Shown in pieces: positions 6,541-8,810 of a DNA stretch of 8,810 bases. Positions within the stretch are counted from its first letter, which is position 1. Each line of letters starts with the position of its first letter. This stretch comes from Burkholderiaceae bacterium (GTDB lineage Bacteria; Pseudomonadota; Gammaproteobacteria; Burkholderiales; Burkholderiaceae). Where the stretch lies: the NCBI GenBank assembly GCA_021166835.1, contig JAJPEN010000038.1, positions 1 to 8,810 on the forward strand. Reading direction: 5' to 3'. Under the pieces are notes generated by a model, which did no database searches, was not told the origin of the DNA, and saw only the letters and a list, made by a program, of their open reading frames with translations. The position numbers and the translations under genes are program-made.

Positions 6541-6553
6541 CCCGCACGGCGGG
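6541..6553 (+). other. Short GC hairpin after the aldehyde dehydrogenase gene
   Basis: CCCGC (6541-6545) pairs perfectly with GCGGG (6549-6553) around an ACG loop, beginning two bases after the stop codon. No T-run follows, so it is not an intrinsic terminator on its own. It may protect the upstream transcript end or be chance in GC-rich DNA. Confidence 0.35.
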
Positions 6554-6560
6554 CGAATCC

Positions 6561-6588
6561 GGCATACCTGCCATTGCAGGTTCGTGCC
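6561..6588 (+). other. Second intergenic hairpin ahead of the oxidoreductase alpha gene
   Basis: GGCA (6561-6564) pairs with TGCC (6585-6588), and ACCTGC (6566-6571) pairs with GCAGGT (6576-6581) around a CATT loop, leaving a small internal loop (T against TCG). This gives ten base pairs in 28 nt, ending six bases before the AGGAAG ribosome binding site (6595-6600). With no T-run it is more likely an mRNA processing or stability element, or a modulator of translation of the alpha gene, than a terminator. Function is inferred. Confidence 0.4.
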
Positions 6589-6604
6589 TCGAGCAGGAAG
6601 AGCC

Positions 6605-7729
6605 ATGGGCCTGGAGTTCATCGAGGGTAACGAGGCGATCGCGCGCGCCGCGCTGAAAGCCGGCTGCAGCTTCTTCGCCGGCTATCCGATCACGCCCGCT
6701 TCCACCATTCTCCAGAGCATGATCGACCTGCTGCCGCCGCACGGCGGCATCGCGGTGCAGGCCGAGGACGAAATCGCCTCGATCGGGTTCTGCATCGGCG
6801 CCTCGATGGCGGGCGCCAAGGCCATGACGGCGACCAGCGGCCCCGGCATCAGCCTGTACAGCGAGAACATCGGGCTGGCGATGATCGGCGAAACACCGCT
6901 CGTCATCGTCAACGTGCAGCGCCAGGGTCCGGCCACGGGATCGGCGACCAAGGGCGCCGACGGCGACATCTGCTTCACCCGCTGGGTGACTTCCGGCGGG
7001 CTGCCGATCATCGCACTGTGCCCGGCGAGCGTCGCCGAGGCCTACGCGTTGACGATCCACGCGTTCAATTTCGCCGAGCGCTACCGCACCCCGGTCTTCG
7101 TGCTCTCGAACAAGGAGATCGGCATGACGCGCGAAGCCGTCGATCTCGATCGCGTCGAGATCCCGGCGCTCGTCGAGCGGCGTCGCCCATCGCCCGGCAT
7201 GCACGCGCTGCCGCACCAGTTCGACCGGCCCGAGGAAGTGCCACCGTTCACCGATTTCGGCGACGAGCACGTCACGCGCTTCACGACGTCGACGCACGAC
7301 CAGGGTGCCTTCCTCAGCGCCGACCCGGAAGTCACGCAGGCAATGATCGATCACTACATCGCGAAGATCGACGCAGCCACCGACGAGATCGCCCTGTTTC
7401 GTCACGATCCGCAGGACGGAGCCGAGACGCTCGTGATCAGCTACGGCGTGACCTCGCGCGCCGCGGGCGTGGCCGTGCGCGAGGCTCGCTCGAAAGGCGC
7501 GCGCGTCGCGTCGCTCGTATTGCAGACCCTGTACCCGGTGCCCGAGAGGGCGATCCGCGCCGCGATGCGCGGGATGCGCCGGATCGTCGTACCGGAAATG
7601 AACATGGGCCAGTATCGCCATGAGATCGAGCGATTGGCGCCAAGGGACGCGGAAGTCGTCGGCGTGAACCGGATGGACACGACGTTGCTGTCGCCGAGCA
7701 CGATCCTGCACCAGGGAGCGCTGGCATGA
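6605..7729 (+). CDS. 2-oxoacid:ferredoxin oxidoreductase, alpha subunit (KorA/VorB type)
   Basis: This 374-aa protein has the standard alpha-subunit layout without a fused gamma domain. The N-terminal pyrimidine-binding domain (about 1-190) carries GYPITPAS (26-33), the acidic QAEDE (52-56), TSGPGISLYSENIG (77-90), the QRQGPATGSATKGADGD segment (105-121) that closes the active site, and RTPVFVLSNKE (161-171). Domain II (about 274-370) starts at TLVISYG and includes VVPEMNMGQ (328-336). With the beta subunit it converts a 2-oxoacid plus CoA to acyl-CoA, CO2 and reduced ferredoxin in the cytoplasm. Whether it uses 2-oxoglutarate, 2-oxoadipate, a branched-chain or another oxoacid cannot be read from these motifs. 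ATG 6605 is preferred for its AGGAAG site (6595-6600); an in-frame GTG at 6584 lies inside the intergenic hairpin and has no good site. It overlaps the next gene by four bases (ATGA). Confidence 0.92.
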   Translation: MGLEFIEGNEAIARAALKAGCSFFAGYPITPASTILQSMIDLLPPHGGIAVQAEDEIASIGFCIGASMAGAKAMTATSGPGISLYSENIGLAMIGETPLVIVNVQRQGPATGSATKGADGDICFTRWVTSGGLPIIALCPASVAEAYALTIHAFNFAERYRTPVFVLSNKEIGMTREAVDLDRVEIPALVERRRPSPGMHALPHQFDRPEEVPPFTDFGDEHVTRFTTSTHDQGAFLSADPEVTQAMIDHYIAKIDAATDEIALFRHDPQDGAETLVISYGVTSRAAGVAVREARSKGARVASLVLQTLYPVPERAIRAAMRGMRRIVVPEMNMGQYRHEIERLAPRDAEVVGVNRMDTTLLSPSTILHQGALA

Positions 7730-8810
7730 ACGCGCCGGAAGCCGTTGCTTCGTACATTCCGAAGACGGCCGGGCCCCTGCCGTTCTGCCCGGGCTGCGGA
7801 CACAGCCTGCTGCTGCGCGAACTCGACCGCGCACTGGTCCTGCTGCAGGTCGACCCGGCGAAAACGGTCATCGTCACCGACATCGGCTGCATCGGCCTGT
7901 CGGATCGTTATTTCTCGACGAGCGGGTTTCACGGGCTCCACGGCCGATCGATCACCTACGCCAGCGGCCTGAAACTCGCGCGTCCGGATCTCACGGTGAT
8001 CGCACTGATCGGCGACGGAGGATGCGGGATCGGCGGTGCGCATCTGCTCAGCGCGGCACGCCGCAATCTCGACATCACGCTGCTCGTCGCGAACAACTTC
8101 AATTACGGCATGACCGGCGGCCAGCATTCGGTGACGACGCCGGTCGGCGGAATCACCGCGACGACCGCGGACGGCAACCTCGAAGAACCGATGGACATCT
8201 GCGCGACGCTCGCCGGTGCGGGCGCCAGCTGGGTCTATCGCGGCATGACGCACGACGCCGACCTTGCCGAGCGCATCGTGCAGGGCGTGCGCCACCCGGG
8301 ATTCGCGGTGCTCGACGTCTGGGAGATGTGCACCGCTTGGTACATGCCGCGCAACGACCTGAGCAAGCAGGCGTTGATCGACCTGTTCGGCGCCACCGGG
8401 ATGGCCCGCGGCCTTCTCGTCGAACGCCAGCGCACCGAATTCGGCGCCGGCTATCGTGCGACCTGCGCTGCGAAGGCGAAGGCATCGCAACCTGTCGTGA
8501 TCGAGCGCGCGTTCGATCACTCGCTCGATCGCCAGGTCGGCATCGTCGTCGCGGGAAGCGCGGGGCAGAAAGTGAAATCGGCCGCGACGACCCTGGCGCG
8601 TGCCGGCATCCTGTGCGGGCTGGATGCGACGCAAAAAGACGACTACCCGATCACGGTGATGACCGGACACTCGATTTCGGAGATCAATTTCTCCCCCCGG
8701 CGCATCGAATACACGGCGATCGATTCGCCGGATTACTTCGCGGTCGTATCGATCGACGGCCTGAAGAAGACCCGCCAATGGATCGAGCGGCTGCCCGAGA
8801 CCTGTACGCT
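7726..8810 (+). CDS. 2-oxoacid:ferredoxin oxidoreductase, fused beta-gamma subunit (3' end outside window)
   Basis: The frame stays open from the ATG at 7726 to the right edge, giving 361 codons and no stop. Residues 1-230 are the beta subunit: CPGCGH (21-26), DIGCIGLSD (52-60), the TPP/Mg motif GDGGCGIGG (97-104) through NNFNYGMTGGQHS (123-135), and WEMC (199-202). Cys21, Cys24, Cys55 and Cys202 match the four [4Fe-4S] ligands of archaeal-type beta subunits in order and spacing. From about 270 a second domain begins, VGIVVAGSAGQKVKSAATTLARAG, then TQKDDYPITVMTGHSISEI, which is the start of a POR_gamma domain. About 90 residues of it are present, so perhaps a further 80-100 codons lie beyond the window. 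It transfers electrons from 2-oxoacid oxidation to ferredoxin. Translation is coupled to alpha through the ATGA overlap. A separate ferredoxin gene may follow downstream but is not seen. Confidence 0.9.
   Translation, partial: MNAPEAVASYIPKTAGPLPFCPGCGHSLLLRELDRALVLLQVDPAKTVIVTDIGCIGLSDRYFSTSGFHGLHGRSITYASGLKLARPDLTVIALIGDGGCGIGGAHLLSAARRNLDITLLVANNFNYGMTGGQHSVTTPVGGITATTADGNLEEPMDICATLAGAGASWVYRGMTHDADLAERIVQGVRHPGFAVLDVWEMCTAWYMPRNDLSKQALIDLFGATGMARGLLVERQRTEFGAGYRATCAAKAKASQPVVIERAFDHSLDRQVGIVVAGSAGQKVKSAATTLARAGILCGLDATQKDDYPITVMTGHSISEINFSPRRIEYTAIDSPDYFAVVSIDGLKKTRQWIERLPETCT

Noticed and set aside
6562..6577. A third GntR site, from GCATAC in the gap before the oxidoreductase alpha gene
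   Set aside because: Only the CATAC half-site matches and its partner half is absent. The bases are better explained by the hairpin at 6561-6588.
6056..7834. Very long minus-strand open frame opposite the ALDH7 and oxidoreductase alpha genes
   Set aside because: Its translation is Arg/His/Gly-rich without any family motif, and it lies opposite two genes with clear catalytic motifs. It is a codon-bias shadow in high-GC DNA.

Overview
The window comes from a high-GC bacterium, most likely a proteobacterium. The evidence is GC-rich third codon positions, AGGAG-type ribosome binding sites, a FadR/FCD-type GntR regulator and a periplasmic SBP_bac_5 transporter component. A beta-proteobacterium seems plausible, but the sequence alone does not settle this. 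The whole window reads as one regulated catabolic locus. No RNA gene, insertion sequence, CRISPR array or phage gene was seen.

Layout. At the left edge, on the minus strand, is the N-terminal part of a secreted ABC-transporter solute-binding protein (1-221). A divergent promoter region (222-330) separates it from a GntR/FCD repressor gene (331-1071, plus strand). After a 121-bp intergenic region with a promoter and a 19-bp near-perfect palindrome, six plus-strand genes follow closely. They are an acetolactate-synthase-like TPP enzyme (1193-2944), an FAD-dependent oxidoreductase with a cysteine cluster (2964-4274), a TauE/SafE-type permease with a GTG start (4291-5010), an ALDH7 (antiquitin-type) aldehyde dehydrogenase (5021-6538), and the two subunits of a 2-oxoacid:ferredoxin oxidoreductase: alpha (6605-7729) and a beta-gamma fusion (from 7726, running off the right edge). 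Gaps are 10-20 bp, except for 66 bp containing two hairpins before the alpha gene. The alpha and beta-gamma genes overlap by ATGA.

How they may work together. The enzymes fit the breakdown of an imported organic acid or amino-acid-like compound. A TPP enzyme forms or cleaves a C-C bond next to a 2-oxo group. ALDH7 oxidises a semialdehyde. The 2-oxoacid oxidoreductase converts a 2-oxoacid to an acyl-CoA, with electrons passing to ferredoxin. The FAD protein carries out an unknown redox step. The permease moves an anion, and the divergent transporter may import the substrate. The GntR protein probably represses its own gene and the operon, and perhaps the transporter, through the paired TTGyATACwGyA sites. 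The substrate cannot be read from the sequence. Lysine/pipecolate-type catabolism (ALDH7 plus a 2-oxoadipate-type oxidoreductase) and sulfonate-type catabolism (TPP enzyme plus TauE) are competing guesses. This combination of genes is the most interesting content of the window.
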